Shown one piece after another: positions 1 through 9,805 of a DNA stretch of 42,844 nt. This DNA comes from Bacteroidota bacterium (lineage in GTDB: Bacteria > Bacteroidota > Bacteroidia > Chitinophagales > Chitinophagaceae), in the NCBI GenBank assembly GCA_005884665.1, contig VBAT01000034.1, positions 1 through 42,844 on the forward strand, in the 5' to 3' direction. Positions within the stretch are counted from its first letter, which is position 1; each line of letters opens with the position of its first letter. The position numbers and the translations under genes are program-made. The notes beneath the pieces were generated by a model. The model did not search any database and had not been told where the DNA came from. It saw only the letters and a list, made by a program, of their open reading frames with translations.

Positions 1-243
1 TATGAAAATATCCTGGAAAGCGCTGGAATATTGATGGAAGATACCGGCTCTACCGGCAAAAAGAAAAAAGCGAAACAGGAAGTCGTGGTAGAAGAACAAA
101 ACCCCGGCGGCGGCAACGAAGACCTCAAAACCATGACGTTGGAAGAGTTAAACAATCTTTTAAGTGAAGTGCTCGAAGGTGAAGATTATATCCGGGCGAT
201 AGCTATCCGCGATGAGATAAACAGTCGAAAAAAGAATCGCTGA
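1..243 (+). CDS. Bifunctional nuclease family protein (DUF151) with UVR motif, C-terminal end only
   Basis: The reading frame is open from the first base, so the gene begins outside the window and only about the last 80 residues are visible. The first residues, YENILESAGILMED, match my recollection of the end of the DUF151 bifunctional nuclease domain in Bacteroidota. A lysine-rich, low-complexity linker follows. The last 40 residues (TLEELNNLLSEVLEGEDY, then IRAIAIRDEINSR) form a UvrB/UvrC-type helical hairpin. In this family a nuclease domain of about 140 residues is followed by such a UVR tail. The TTG/ATG codons at 31-36 are internal and not a start. Assignment rests on the tail only; the catalytic domain cannot be checked. 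Confidence 0.72.
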   Translation, partial: YENILESAGILMEDTGSTGKKKKAKQEVVVEEQNPGGGNEDLKTMTLEELNNLLSEVLEGEDYIRAIAIRDEINSRKKNR

Positions 244-346
244 TTACGCGGATTGTGCGGATTGTTTGGATTACGGGGAATGAACCTTATATTATATTGC
301 CTTCATATTTTGCCACCAGTTTTCCTTGCCATTAAATCTCTTTTCC

Positions 347-1174
347 GTGATTTCTTTTCCTAATTGCAAGATCAATCTCGGGCTTAATGTTGTCCGCAAA
401 CGAACTGATGGTTACCATGATCTCGAGACCGTGTTTTATCCGCTACCCATCTATGATGTGCTGGAAATAATTCCTGCGATCTCCACTACCGGTAATGACG
501 TCGCATTTACAGCAACCGGGATTCCAACAGGCGCTAATGATGAAAACAATCTTTGTACTAAGGCCTATCAATTATTAAAAAAAGATTTTCCGCATCTACC
601 ACCAATACAAATGCATTTGCATAAAACCATACCAGTTGGTGCTGGTTTGGGAGGCGGCAGTGCCGACGCTTCATTTGCATTGAAACTGCTCGCAAAACTA
701 TTTGACCTTAATCCTGACGATAGAAAGCTGATGGAGTTATCGCTTGTTCTTGGAAGCGATTGCCCTTTTTTCATGATCAATAAGCCCTGCTTTGCAACTA
801 ACCGGGGAGAGATCCTTAACCTGTTAACGATCGACCTGGGACAGTATAAACTCATTTTAGTAAACCCAGGCATTCATATACGAACTGCCCATGCTTTTTC
901 TCAAGTCACACCGACGACACCCGAAGAATCGATCAAAGAGATTTTGCAGTTACCTATCAGTTCGTGGAACGGCAGGTTGAAGAATGATTTTGAAGCCCCA
1001 TTGTTCAAGCAGTATCCCGAGATAGGAAAGATTAAAGACGAACTATACGAAGCCGGTGCGGTGTATGCATCCATGAGCGGGACCGGTAGTACGGTCTATG
1101 GCATCTTTGAAAAAGAAAAGAATGTACACCTCTCCTTTCCCTCACATTATTTTACCCGAGAATTAAATCTTTGA
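347..1174 (+). CDS. ispE: 4-diphosphocytidyl-2-C-methyl-D-erythritol kinase (IspE)
   Basis: GHMP-family kinase that phosphorylates CDP-methylerythritol with ATP in the cytoplasmic MEP route to isoprenoids. The protein begins MISFPNCKINLGL, with the active-site lysine at residue 8 (family K10 in E. coli). The ATP-binding glycine loop PVGAGLGGGSADAS lies near residues 96-109, the catalytic aspartate is in GSDCPF (residue 138), and the third GHMP motif MSGTGSTVYGIF is near 243-254. A GTG start at 347 is chosen because it gives the family N-terminus and 275 residues. The frame also stays open to a TTG at 326, which would add seven unconserved residues. It stands alone; no operon partner is evident downstream. 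Confidence 0.93.
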   Translation: MISFPNCKINLGLNVVRKRTDGYHDLETVFYPLPIYDVLEIIPAISTTGNDVAFTATGIPTGANDENNLCTKAYQLLKKDFPHLPPIQMHLHKTIPVGAGLGGGSADASFALKLLAKLFDLNPDDRKLMELSLVLGSDCPFFMINKPCFATNRGEILNLLTIDLGQYKLILVNPGIHIRTAHAFSQVTPTTPEESIKEILQLPISSWNGRLKNDFEAPLFKQYPEIGKIKDELYEAGAVYASMSGTGSTVYGIFEKEKNVHLSFPSHYFTRELNL

Positions 1175-1450
1175 AATCTTGTGGTTCCTCAGCCTAAAAT
1201 AATTCTCACGCTACGGAATTGGAGAATTTCCACGGATGCCTTAGGGACTTTGCGATCCTTTCGATACAAGAACTATCGCAAAAGGCGCCAAGACACGAAG
1301 ATTATCTCGTGGCTTTCGTGTATTCTTAGTGGTTCATAAATTCGTCGGTATCTATAGGGATCGATTTTATCGCCGCGAATAAGCGGTTGACTTCATTTTT
1401 TTCTTATAGCCTGAAAAATCGAAGAGTCAAGATATATGCAATAACATCCA
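1175..1450. other. Gene-free spacer between ispE and the convergent VOC gene
   Basis: No coding frame with family character is seen. The sequence contains phrases such as gacacgaag and cgtggctttcgtg that look like degenerate copies of dispersed intergenic repeats. Similar phrases (caccaactgtcacgaag, cacaaagtgtcacgaa) recur at 4150-4275. No clear terminator hairpin with a T run was found, although the two flanking genes are convergent. Confidence 0.4.
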
Positions 1451-1939
1451 TTATTCGGCGAGCTTCAGCAAAGCTTCTATATCCAAAGCGTCCGATACCA
1501 TTTGCAAGTTTCCGTTATTATCTCTGGGCCACAATTCCCTGGGTCGGTCCCAGTACAGCTCCACACCGTTCTGATCGGGATCATCGAGGTAGATCGCTTC
1601 TGAAACTCCATGATCGGAGGCTCCGGTTAATGGATATGCGGCATCAATTAATCTTTTTAAAGCAACCGCCAGGTCCCTGCGTTCAGGATACAATATAGCC
1701 GTATGAAAAAGACCGGCTGATTGCCTTGGCGCCGGCGAGCCGTTCTTACTATACCAGGTATTCAATCCAATATGATGATGATAACCCCCCGCAGAAACAA
1801 ATACAGCGCTTTCGCCATAATTCTGTTGTACTTCAAACCCTAACAGGTCACGGTAAAATTGTAAAGAACGTTCAAGGTCAGCTACTTTCAGATGCACATG
1901 GCCTATCCGGGTGCCAGCCGGTATCTTATATGGGTCCAT
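1451..1939 (-). CDS. VOC-superfamily protein, CatE-like (glyoxalase/extradiol dioxygenase fold)
   Basis: A 162-residue vicinal-oxygen-chelate protein. The N-terminal repeat begins GHVHLKVADLERSLQFYRD and the C-terminal repeat ends DPDQNGVELYWDRP, the pattern of the first half of CatE/catechol-2,3-dioxygenase relatives. Candidate metal ligands are His14 or His16, His79 (in LFHTAIL) and Glu127 (in VELYW). Full-length CatE proteins are about 280 residues with two such units; this one has a single unit, so it probably dimerises. The substrate cannot be deduced. A purine-rich AGGAG sits about 11 nt before the ATG, which supports the start. It converges on ispE. Confidence 0.82.
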   Translation of the reverse strand: MDPYKIPAGTRIGHVHLKVADLERSLQFYRDLLGFEVQQNYGESAVFVSAGGYHHHIGLNTWYSKNGSPAPRQSAGLFHTAILYPERRDLAVALKRLIDAAYPLTGASDHGVSEAIYLDDPDQNGVELYWDRPRELWPRDNNGNLQMVSDALDIEALLKLAE

Positions 1940-2131
1940 ACTTTCTTTCTCCTTTTTATTTAGTAATTTGCATCAAAATTCGCACTATCAGTCACAATTC
2001 CTGCATATCATTCTTCCTCGACGGAAATCTCGATCTTCTCAATCATCGAAGATAAGCCCTTCACAATACAGCGGCAACGTCCGCCTTTTTGTATTCATAT
2101 TTCGTACTTCTAACTTCTTACATCATACTTT

Positions 2132-3370
2132 ATGCAATCAACGGTCAATGACATGCTTTCAAAAACTCAATATTATCTCGAACTGGAAGAACAGTATGGC
2201 GCGCATAATTATCATCCAATACCGGTTGTACTGAGCAGAGGAGAAGGTGTCTTCGTGTGGGATGTAGATAATAAACGATATTATGATTTCCTGAGCGGGT
2301 ATTCCGCGGTCAACCACGGACATTTGCACCCGAAGATCCTGAAAACGTTTATCGAGCAGTCACAACGTCTAACCCTGACAAGCCGCGCGTTTCATAGCGA
2401 TGCATTGGGTGAATATGCCAAATTCATTACCGCGTTTTTCAGTTACGAAAAAGTGCTACCAATGAACACAGGCGTAGAAGCTGTTGAAACAGCGATCAAG
2501 CTTTGCCGTAAATGGGCTTATGAAATAAAAGGCATTCCCTCCAACAAGGCAATAATCGTTGTCTGTGAAGGAAATTTTCATGGCCGTACCACCGGGGTCA
2601 TTTCTTTCAGCAATGACTCACTGGCCACAAAAAATTTCGGTCCCTACCTGCCCGGGTTTACGATCATTCCTTATAACGACGAGGAAGCACTTAAAAAAGC
2701 CCTGGAAGATAAAAACGTCGCGGGTTTTTTGGTAGAACCCATACAAGGTGAAGCCGGCGTGGTTGTGCCCGCTGAAGGATACCTCGCAAAGGCCAAAAAG
2801 CGTTGCAAAGAGGCCAACGTGTTATTTATTGCCGACGAGATTCAAACGGGCTTATGCCGGACAGGTCGTATGCTGGCTTGTGATCATGAAAACGTCAGGC
2901 CGGATATTTTAATTCTCGGCAAAGCGCTTGGCGGAGGAATGTTGCCCGTAAGTGCAGTGCTGGCCGATGATGAAATTATGCTCACACTCAAACCCGGTGA
3001 GCATGGCTCCACTTATGGTGGCAATCCTCTTGCCTGCAAAACCGCGATCACTGCCCTGCAGGTATTAAAAGATGAAAGACTGGGTGAAAATGCCAGCGAG
3101 ATGGGCGAGGCATTAAGAAAGGGATTGAAAGATCTTGGTTCGCGGCATATTTCTGTCATACGTGGGAAGGGTTTACTGAACGCGATCATCATCAGGCATA
3201 GCAATAAAGATGCGGCCTGGCAACTTTGTTTGCAACTAAAAGAAAATGGTTTATTGGCAAAACCAACGCATGGTGATAAGATACGTTTTGCACCGCCACT
3301 TACTATTACCAGGGACCAAATCATGGATTGCGTCGACATCATCGGCAAATCATTATCTTGCCTTGACTGA
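2132..3370 (+). CDS. rocD: Ornithine--oxo-acid aminotransferase
   Basis: PLP-dependent class III aminotransferase that moves the delta-amino group of ornithine to 2-oxoglutarate, giving glutamate semialdehyde in arginine/proline metabolism. The 412 residues have family length. The N-terminal [17 protein letters not shown] is characteristic of RocD/OAT. Gly/Thr-rich [11 protein letters not shown] (111-121) binds the PLP phosphate, ADEIQTG (234-240) carries the ring-nitrogen aspartate at 235, and the Schiff-base lysine is K264 in [24 protein letters not shown] (289-299) completes the site. The VIT-type transporter starts 15 nt after the stop, so the two are likely cotranscribed. The ATG at 2132 fits; a second Met at residue 8 is possible. 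Confidence 0.95.
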   Translation: MQSTVNDMLSKTQYYLELEEQYGAHNYHPIPVVLSRGEGVFVWDVDNKRYYDFLSGYSAVNHGHLHPKILKTFIEQSQRLTLTSRAFHSDALGEYAKFITAFFSYEKVLPMNTGVEAVETAIKLCRKWAYEIKGIPSNKAIIVVCEGNFHGRTTGVISFSNDSLATKNFGPYLPGFTIIPYNDEEALKKALEDKNVAGFLVEPIQGEAGVVVPAEGYLAKAKKRCKEANVLFIADEIQTGLCRTGRMLACDHENVRPDILILGKALGGGMLPVSAVLADDEIMLTLKPGEHGSTYGGNPLACKTAITALQVLKDERLGENASEMGEALRKGLKDLGSRHISVIRGKGLLNAIIIRHSNKDAAWQLCLQLKENGLLAKPTHGDKIRFAPPLTITRDQIMDCVDIIGKSLSCLD

Positions 3371-3385
3371 CAGGTTAAAAAAATT

Positions 3386-4087
3386 ATGTCAATAGCTTCA
3401 GATCATCAGGAGCAACACCTGAAAAGCAGTGATCTTATTACCGATGTTGTAATCGGGATGAGCGATGGTCTCACCGTTCCTTTCGCCCTGGCTGCGGGAT
3501 TGAGTGGCGCCGTTGATTCGACTGCAATTATAGTGATCGCAGGTATAGCCGAGATCGCTGCCGGTTCGATCGCGATGGGATTGGGCGGTTATCTTGCCGG
3601 CAAGACCGAGCAGGACCACTACAACAGCGAGCTTCAACGCGAATATTATGAAGTAGATAATTTACGTGATCGTGAAATAGCTGAGACAAAAGAATTTTTC
3701 GCCAATATCGGGCTGAGTGCTGAACTACAGGAAAGAGCTACCGAGGAAATTTCAAAAGATAAAAAGCAGTGGGTTGATTTCATGATGAAATATGAACTGG
3801 GTCTTGACAAACCCGATCCACGCAGAGCTACCAAATCAGCTCTTAACATCGGCATCTCATATATAGTCGGAGGATTAGTCCCGTTGAGCCCCTATTTTTT
3901 TGTGCATACTCCTACCGAAGCATTAAAAATATCCATCGTTGTTACGCTTATCTGTCTTTTTGTTTTTGGCTATTTTAAAAGTAAGATCACCGGTGTCAAT
4001 CCCTGGGCAGGCGCAATCCGCATTATGCTTATCGGCGCGCTGGCTGCAGGAGCAGCGTTTGGAATAGCAAGACTGATAGAAGGATAA
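3386..4087 (+). CDS. VIT1/CCC1-family iron/manganese transporter
   Basis: A 233-residue inner-membrane protein with the VIT1/CCC1 signature DVVIGMSDGLTVPFALAAGL in its first membrane helix (about 20-45). A second helix follows (about 47-70). A charged cytoplasmic segment (about 75-138) is rich in Glu and Asp and corresponds to the metal-binding domain of the family. GGLVPLSPYFF starts the third helix (about 150-172), followed by two more. The family exports Fe(II) or Mn(II) from the cytoplasm or into vacuoles using a proton gradient. The 15-nt gap from rocD suggests a shared transcript, though the functional link is not obvious. Direction and metal are family inference. Confidence 0.85.
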   Translation: MSIASDHQEQHLKSSDLITDVVIGMSDGLTVPFALAAGLSGAVDSTAIIVIAGIAEIAAGSIAMGLGGYLAGKTEQDHYNSELQREYYEVDNLRDREIAETKEFFANIGLSAELQERATEEISKDKKQWVDFMMKYELGLDKPDPRRATKSALNIGISYIVGGLVPLSPYFFVHTPTEALKISIVVTLICLFVFGYFKSKITGVNPWAGAIRIMLIGALAAGAAFGIARLIEG

Positions 4088-4095
4088 ATAATGTT

Positions 4096-4168
4096 TAGCT
4101 AAGAGGTTGAAGGAGGAAAGGAGGAAAAGAGAAGAATAAAGCCATAGGCACCAACTGTCACGAAGAAC
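4096..4168 (+). repeat. Imperfect direct repeat, copy 1 (about 73 nt)
   Basis: Starts tagctaagaggttgaagga, continues with a purine-rich stretch, then ataaagccatagg and tgtcacgaag. It aligns with copy 2 at an offset of 108 nt, with scattered substitutions and small indels. Confidence 0.6.
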
Positions 4169-4203
4169 TTGCCCGAACCTTTCATTGCACTCTATAAACC
4201 CTA

Positions 4204-4276
4204 TAGCTAAGAGATTGAAGGAGAAAAGGAGGAAAAGGAGAGAAATAAAGTCATAGGTCACAAAGTGTCACGAAAC
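4204..4276 (+). repeat. Imperfect direct repeat, copy 2 (about 73 nt)
   Basis: Starts tagctaagagattgaagga and ends ataaagtcatagg...tgtcacgaaa, matching copy 1. The two copies are separated by about 35 nt of unrelated sequence. Confidence 0.6.
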
Positions 4277-4390
4277 TCCAATAGTAAATCTTAGGAGCAT
4301 TAACCTGCGCCCTTTACGATAGTTGTTGTATCGCAGGAATGCTAAGAACCACAAGGATTGCAAAGTCTCACAAGCTGTTTCCCTTCATCT

Positions 4391-7309
4391 TCATTGTACA
4401 ATAAATGTTTTTACAAATTTATCTCTGGTGCCGTTTAATTGCAGGCTATAAATACCAGATTTTAAAACAGGCAATATGATGATCCCCGATACTGAACCAC
4501 CTGGATGATCGAGGCATTTGACATAAACCTGCTGACCTATGCTGTTAAATACGCTGATACTATACCGGCCTTTTGCAAGATCATTGGCCTGGTATTTCAA
4601 CTGCCCGTCTCTTGTGGGACTGGGATAAATCGAAAGAACTGTCGCTCCGCCACGCATTTCCAGTTTAACGATGATACTATTCTTCAGTGTGCCTCCAGTT
4701 CCAAAAGATCGTACCTGGTAATAATTGATACCCTGCACAGGATGAGTATCGATGAAGCTATAATCCACTCTACTGCCATCATTTGATATTGGATGGACTG
4801 AACCAATGGAATAAAAATTTTGCCCGTCCGCCGAATGCCCGATTGTATAGTAAAGAACTTCCAGTTCAGATGTATTGCTCCATTCAATCTTTACAGCATC
4901 GCCCTGTTGTATCGCCTTTATATTCGTGAAGCCGACGGGTAAAGTGACCAGCGATCCATACCCAAAAGTAATTGGACTGAAATCACTGAGTATTTTCGAA
5001 GTTACCTGCCCGGAAATTGCAGCACCGGGAAGAATACCCATTCCCGAATTTTCATCCTGCCAGCATGACCCGGTATAATGAGCTACAGTAATTGCTTTTG
5101 ATGCATCGGGATCAGGAGCAGTAGAACTTCCATTCGTCCAATGGCCGATACTGGCAGAACGATCATAATTCAACCTCACCTGTGCATTAGCTGAACCACC
5201 TGTTCTTTGAATATCCCAAAATTCATTATTCACATATGCCTGGAGTCTTGCCGGGTTACAAGCTGGTGAAGCGGTATTGCTACCATTATTGAAATATTCC
5301 ACAATAAATGTGGATGGGTCGGAGGAAGCTGCGATGATCTCAATTGGTTTGTATATACCAGTTTTACCTGCCGGGAAACTATATACGGTTGTATTATTTG
5401 TTTGACGCACTAATGGCCCATCAATATAGGAAGCCGTCGATCCACCAACAATCGAAGCTGTGGGTGTAAGCGTAATTAAATTGCCCGGACTTGTCGTTAC
5501 AATCGAATTCGTAAGTGAAAGACTACCGTTGATGATCGAGTTGCCGCTCATGACCTTCGTTGAAGTACCGCTGATTACAACATTAAAATAATCGGGACGG
5601 CCATTGATCGTTTGGATACCTGCGCTGGATTTATATTCAACAGTAGAAACGGGACCAAGGCTAAAACCTCCAGCATTGACGAATATATCACTCAAACCGC
5701 CGGGATGCTCGACTCCTACCCTTCCATTTATAAGTATCGATGTGGTGCCACTGAACTGGCTAAATGTATTCGCTGCCGATTCCAGTGAACCGTCAATAAG
5801 CAGTGTGCCACCATTAATCGTCTTATTATTCATCAGTGTAGCGCTGGCAGATGTTATTCTTATTCCCGGGTTATTTAAGGTTAGAATGCCAGTTCCTCCC
5901 AGTTTTCCACTTGATCCGTTTATAACAAATTGTCCTGATGTTGCATCCTGTGTAATATTGCCGGATCCTTTGATCCCATTCCTGAATGTTTTAATTCCTG
6001 CCCCCTGAAAACTAATATTCCCAATTGGTTCAAAGATCCCATTGATCACTGTTGGGTTGGCCCCACCAGCTCCAGTAATATTCGCAGTAGTCCTGAATAC
6101 AGGAATGGTGGATGCATTTACATTAGGAAAATAGGTCGCCCCGCTGGCCGCGAAAGAAGAGCTAAGCGTATATTCCAATATCGAACCATCCTGGTAAATG
6201 TAGGCGGACGAATTGACTCCTGTTCCATTTCCTGTATAACCTGTCCGCGATATTCTTAAAATGCCGCCGCCGTTGATACTAACGGTCGGTGTACCCGCAC
6301 CAAATGATGGTCCCGCGGTAGTGGCCAGCGTCAATACACCACCATCCTGTATAATAATATCATCACCGGCTCCGTCATGAATGGTAAATATTCCGCCGGA
6401 ATTGATTAATATGCCCGCGTTTTCTATAATGAGTTGATCAGCGGAAGCAGCAGATGAAATAGTGACAGTATTTCCATTCCTAATTATGATCGCGTTTGCA
6501 TTTTCATTCGGAACAAGAGTCGATACCATCCAATTAATATTATCCGGCGAGGATTGCCAGGTTGCAGTATTGTTCCAATCGCCTGTGATCGCTGATCGGA
6601 AATAGTCGTTTTCTGACGACGAAGCAGATAGGGAAGCTGTAAAGCTAAAATCATCGATGCCCATTCCATCGTCAGAGCCTGAGGCATTGAAATCTGTCCA
6701 CCTGATAAAAAAACGGTTGCCATTGCTGATGCTCAAACCAGCCAGGGTATATGAAATAACTGCAGAGTGTTGAATACTTCCGCTGCCAGTCGCCTGCCCG
6801 GGGTTTGCATAATCCAGTGTATCTACATCTGTCCAGTTGCCGGTATTCAGCGAAGATGCATTCGTGCTGTATTGAAAGTCCAGCCGGTCCGACCTGTTAG
6901 CCGCTGCTACTCTCCATGTTTCACCAGTATAGGTTACGGTCAACGAAGTGATCGTTGAGCCGGTATTATTGATAAAATAAAAACCAAAAAAAGGAAGGAC
7001 ACTGGCCGACTGAACTCCTCCCAGGCGCCTGTTGGTGCCTGATGCTATCCCAAAATTATATGTGTCACCAGCGCTAGAGGAACCTGTGCCAGCAGTTATC
7101 ATTGTATTGGCCCCCGAGCCGGTTTCTGAAAAAAACCATCCTGCGAGCGAAGAGCTGACACTATTTAAATTCCCACCAGTCACATTAGCTATTGTGATGG
7201 CTCCAAGACTATCAAAATTCTGCGAATAGCCTGGTCCGCTCAATGAATATTGACCTTTCACTTCTTCTATCAAAATAAATAGAAGGATTATAAACAACAA
7301 TTTTCTCAT
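4391..7309 (-). CDS. Secreted beta-solenoid-like surface protein with T9SS type A sorting domain (972 aa)
   Basis: A signal peptide (MRKLLFIILLFILIEEVKGQ) is followed by a beta-sandwich region (about 20-228). That region ends in MGIDDFSFTAS, the usual last strand of carbohydrate- or adhesion-type jelly rolls in Bacteroidota exoproteins. Residues about 245-600 are short Gly/Asn/Thr-rich repeats of the type ILINSGGIFTI, as expected of a right-handed beta-solenoid. A Cys-containing region (about 620-780), an FN3-like domain (about 790-885) and a T9SS type A domain (about 892-972: SIYPSP, KGRYSISVFNSIGQQV, SGIYSLQL) follow. It is predicted to cross the outer membrane through T9SS and be attached or released. 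No catalytic motif was recognised. Its sorting domain resembles that of the 758-aa neighbour (both have H-x-GGS). Confidence 0.85.
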   Translation of the reverse strand: MRKLLFIILLFILIEEVKGQYSLSGPGYSQNFDSLGAITIANVTGGNLNSVSSSLAGWFFSETGSGANTMITAGTGSSSAGDTYNFGIASGTNRRLGGVQSASVLPFFGFYFINNTGSTITSLTVTYTGETWRVAAANRSDRLDFQYSTNASSLNTGNWTDVDTLDYANPGQATGSGSIQHSAVISYTLAGLSISNGNRFFIRWTDFNASGSDDGMGIDDFSFTASLSASSSENDYFRSAITGDWNNTATWQSSPDNINWMVSTLVPNENANAIIIRNGNTVTISSAASADQLIIENAGILINSGGIFTIHDGAGDDIIIQDGGVLTLATTAGPSFGAGTPTVSINGGGILRISRTGYTGNGTGVNSSAYIYQDGSILEYTLSSSFAASGATYFPNVNASTIPVFRTTANITGAGGANPTVINGIFEPIGNISFQGAGIKTFRNGIKGSGNITQDATSGQFVINGSSGKLGGTGILTLNNPGIRITSASATLMNNKTINGGTLLIDGSLESAANTFSQFSGTTSILINGRVGVEHPGGLSDIFVNAGGFSLGPVSTVEYKSSAGIQTINGRPDYFNVVISGTSTKVMSGNSIINGSLSLTNSIVTTSPGNLITLTPTASIVGGSTASYIDGPLVRQTNNTTVYSFPAGKTGIYKPIEIIAASSDPSTFIVEYFNNGSNTASPACNPARLQAYVNNEFWDIQRTGGSANAQVRLNYDRSASIGHWTNGSSTAPDPDASKAITVAHYTGSCWQDENSGMGILPGAAISGQVTSKILSDFSPITFGYGSLVTLPVGFTNIKAIQQGDAVKIEWSNTSELEVLYYTIGHSADGQNFYSIGSVHPISNDGSRVDYSFIDTHPVQGINYYQVRSFGTGGTLKNSIIVKLEMRGGATVLSIYPSPTRDGQLKYQANDLAKGRYSISVFNSIGQQVYVKCLDHPGGSVSGIIILPVLKSGIYSLQLNGTRDKFVKTFIVQ

Positions 7310-7424
7310 ACTCTAGCTTTCATTTTAATAAATTAATGTGAATGGGCTCTGCATACGTTTTAGACGCTGATAAAAATATTATAAGATGCAGGTGGTGGCC
7401 ATGGGTAAAAAAACATTTGTAACG

Positions 7425-7452
7425 TTAAAAACCCCGCTTTGGGGCGGGGTCT
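7425..7452 (-). terminator. Intrinsic terminator after the 758-aa surface protein gene
   Basis: On the minus strand ACCCCGC pairs with GCGGGGT around a short CCCAAA loop (stem arms 7431-7437 and 7444-7450), followed by a T run (TTTTTAA). It lies about 30 nt past the stop at 7481. Confidence 0.85.
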
Positions 7453-7480
7453 TAACCATTCATCATGCAACATTAAACCT

Positions 7481-9757
7481 CTATTTTACAACCAGGGGTT
7501 TTACCAATTTTATCTCGCTGCTATTAGTGAGAGATATAGTATAGATGCCTTTGTTTAACGATACCGGCAGTTGGAACTGCTGGCTGATCGAACCACCATC
7601 ATGATTGAATCCGTGTTGATATACGATGCTTCCTGTTGGATCATAAACATTCAGCCTGTACCGGCCTTGCGGGAGGTTGGTGGCCTGCACAGTGATCTTC
7701 TTATCTTCAGTTGGATTGGGATATAGTGACAGTGTTACCGCGGATTGTTGTGCGATACTGATTTTTACGACTCCGCTATAAATAAAATGGAAATCTTTGT
7801 CAACTCCTTTAACCCGGTAAAAAAATATTCCATCTGTCGAAACTGGATCCACATGAGAATAGTCCTTCCTTGATTCACTGTTGCCATTGCAGGCAATATT
7901 GGCAACTGGAATAAAGCTTCTTCCGTCTATTGATCTTTCCACTTCATAATGATCCAGGTTGTATTCGGAAAAGGAAGACCAATCAAGGTGCACACTATGA
8001 TCCTTCTGTGTTGCCCTGAGTTCCCCGAATTTAAGGGGGAGAACCACACCGGTATATCCGACTCCAAATGGCGAGAAGCTGGTGATATTCGTTCTGGTAC
8101 ATATATTCTGGCTTTGATTTCCCAACCCAATGCAAACTTCCCAATAAGTTCCATAGTGAGCAATTCCGATCTGGTTATCCGCTATATTCTGAAACAACGA
8201 TCCCTCTAGCACCGAAGGCCATCCCAGCTGCATCGTAGTATTTCCAGATCCACTGTTACGGTTCACCTGCCATACCGCATCAACAATTGTTTTTTTCTGG
8301 CTGGTATTGAAGGCTGTCCCATTTGGTTGCCCGTTCGCTGTGACGCCGCTAAATACGCAAATACTGAAATCATTCGTAGCAGGCGCAGTCAACGTAACTG
8401 GAAGATAATAAGTTCCATTTCCCACAGGTATTGTATTTGTACCGGTAAAATTCTGCACGCGAAAATATCCTTTAGCGCCTGTTGATGTGTTTACCTGTGT
8501 TGCAATATGTTTGGTGCTTCCAAATGCCGAACCAGCGACCGCATTGCCGGAACTAACTGTCAGAGTATTGCCAACTGGTATCGTCAGCTTTCCGCTATTG
8601 AGTGTCAGGGTATCCGCAACAGTCACATCTTTATTCAATGTTACGTTAGCACCGATCTTTAGATCGTTAGCTGCAATGGATAGTATCGATGAAGGAAAAG
8701 GTGTTGTTGTCGCGGCCAGGAATTCATACGAAACGCCTGAATTAAGCGTCACGGCTCCTGTACTTAAGGAACCAGGCAAACCCGATGTATTGTACGTAAT
8801 AATGCTGCTACCGGAGACAGCTATAAACGAACCTGCCCCGGTTATGCTCCTGTTAGTTGCATCCAGTGTGCCATTTACCGTAAATGATCGCGACGCAGCC
8901 ACAGCGATATTATTATTCAGGGTTAATTTTTTCCCCGCATTTACTTTCCAGTTTATATAAGTGCTGGTCAATACACCGGCAGATTGTGTAAAACTGCTAT
9001 TGCTTCCATTGAACTGGATGTTCAGTACATTGGAATTATTGTTTGACCGGACAAAGGTTCCTCCAGTCTGAATAAATGATCCATTGATGATGATCAGCTG
9101 GTCGGCGTTGGCATTACCTGAACTCGCTTCCAGCGTTCCGCCCTCGATAATAAGATCACCACCGATGGTCAGTGTATAATCCTGCATAGTAGCCAGCCTG
9201 AACTCCTTATTGGCGTTACCGGTAGACCGAATAATAAAATTCCCTGCAATGCTGTTAAGATCTCCTGCCTGATTCATGTTGGATGTATACCCGGGCATAT
9301 CGATAATGAGATTTCCCCAATTAACGGAAGCCGGCAGTTTACTGCTACCGTTCCAATCATTTATTTCGACCGTGCTTGTGACCGCGAGAATAATGTCGTC
9401 GCTGCCGGGGAAAGCGGAGCTGTTGTCATTGTGAATATAAGTTGCGTTGTTATCAGCCTGGAAAATATCCACAGTAATCTTATGATTGGCTTTTAAAATA
9501 GCGCCGCTTTCAACGATGATCTTTGAATCGGTGCCTCCCAGGCTCCAGTTGGCCGTGGTAGTAATGTTGTGATTAGCCTGGATGACAAAAATGTCTCCTC
9601 CGTTAAAATTGGAAGGGATGCTGCCCGTACCGTTCCGGTTGGTGTGCCAGCTGGATGTAGAATTCGGGTTAGCGTTGTTGGTCGAATAGTACGTAGTGTT
9701 TGCACGCGCAGAAAGGGCAAAGAATAGGACAAGCAGGCAGGGTAAGGATGGCTTCAT
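7481..9757 (-). CDS. Secreted beta-solenoid-like surface protein with T9SS type A sorting domain (758 aa)
   Basis: A signal peptide (MKPSLPCLLVLFFALSARA) precedes a long solenoid-like region (about 20-420) of short Thr/Asn/Gly-rich strands. Its start, TTYYSTNNANPNSTSSWHT, is typical of Bacteroidota exoproteins whose solenoid begins with a 'time-and-space' decorated strand. A conserved middle region (about 420-590) is followed by an FN3-like domain (about 595-680, YEVERSIDGRSFIPV). A T9SS type A domain ends the protein (about 684-758: LYPNPTEDKK, QGRYRLNVYDPTGSIV, KGIYTISL). No enzyme motif was found. It has its own terminators on both sides and a promoter-like -7 element upstream, so it is probably a single-gene unit. 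Confidence 0.85.
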   Translation of the reverse strand: MKPSLPCLLVLFFALSARANTTYYSTNNANPNSTSSWHTNRNGTGSIPSNFNGGDIFVIQANHNITTTANWSLGGTDSKIIVESGAILKANHKITVDIFQADNNATYIHNDNSSAFPGSDDIILAVTSTVEINDWNGSSKLPASVNWGNLIIDMPGYTSNMNQAGDLNSIAGNFIIRSTGNANKEFRLATMQDYTLTIGGDLIIEGGTLEASSGNANADQLIIINGSFIQTGGTFVRSNNNSNVLNIQFNGSNSSFTQSAGVLTSTYINWKVNAGKKLTLNNNIAVAASRSFTVNGTLDATNRSITGAGSFIAVSGSSIITYNTSGLPGSLSTGAVTLNSGVSYEFLAATTTPFPSSILSIAANDLKIGANVTLNKDVTVADTLTLNSGKLTIPVGNTLTVSSGNAVAGSAFGSTKHIATQVNTSTGAKGYFRVQNFTGTNTIPVGNGTYYLPVTLTAPATNDFSICVFSGVTANGQPNGTAFNTSQKKTIVDAVWQVNRNSGSGNTTMQLGWPSVLEGSLFQNIADNQIGIAHYGTYWEVCIGLGNQSQNICTRTNITSFSPFGVGYTGVVLPLKFGELRATQKDHSVHLDWSSFSEYNLDHYEVERSIDGRSFIPVANIACNGNSESRKDYSHVDPVSTDGIFFYRVKGVDKDFHFIYSGVVKISIAQQSAVTLSLYPNPTEDKKITVQATNLPQGRYRLNVYDPTGSIVYQHGFNHDGGSISQQFQLPVSLNKGIYTISLTNSSEIKLVKPLVVK

Positions 9758-9805
9758 GTATTGGATTTTAACGGGCTCTAAACTATCTAAGAGAAACTAC
9801 TTAGT

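Larger units (their letters stand above)
4088..4390. other. Spacer between convergent genes, carrying an imperfect direct repeat
   Basis: This 303-nt spacer separates the transporter from the convergent 972-aa surface protein. Most of it is two copies of a purine-rich unit (see the repeat entries at 4096 and 4204). The remainder holds phrases such as ctaagaaccacaaggattgc, similar to material in the 1175-1450 spacer. No protein and no obvious intrinsic terminator were found. Confidence 0.5.

Noticed and set aside
1387-2055. Plus-strand open frames of about 100 aa across the VOC gene
   Set aside because: They are opposite-strand readings of the VOC gene and its upstream region, with no recognisable protein.
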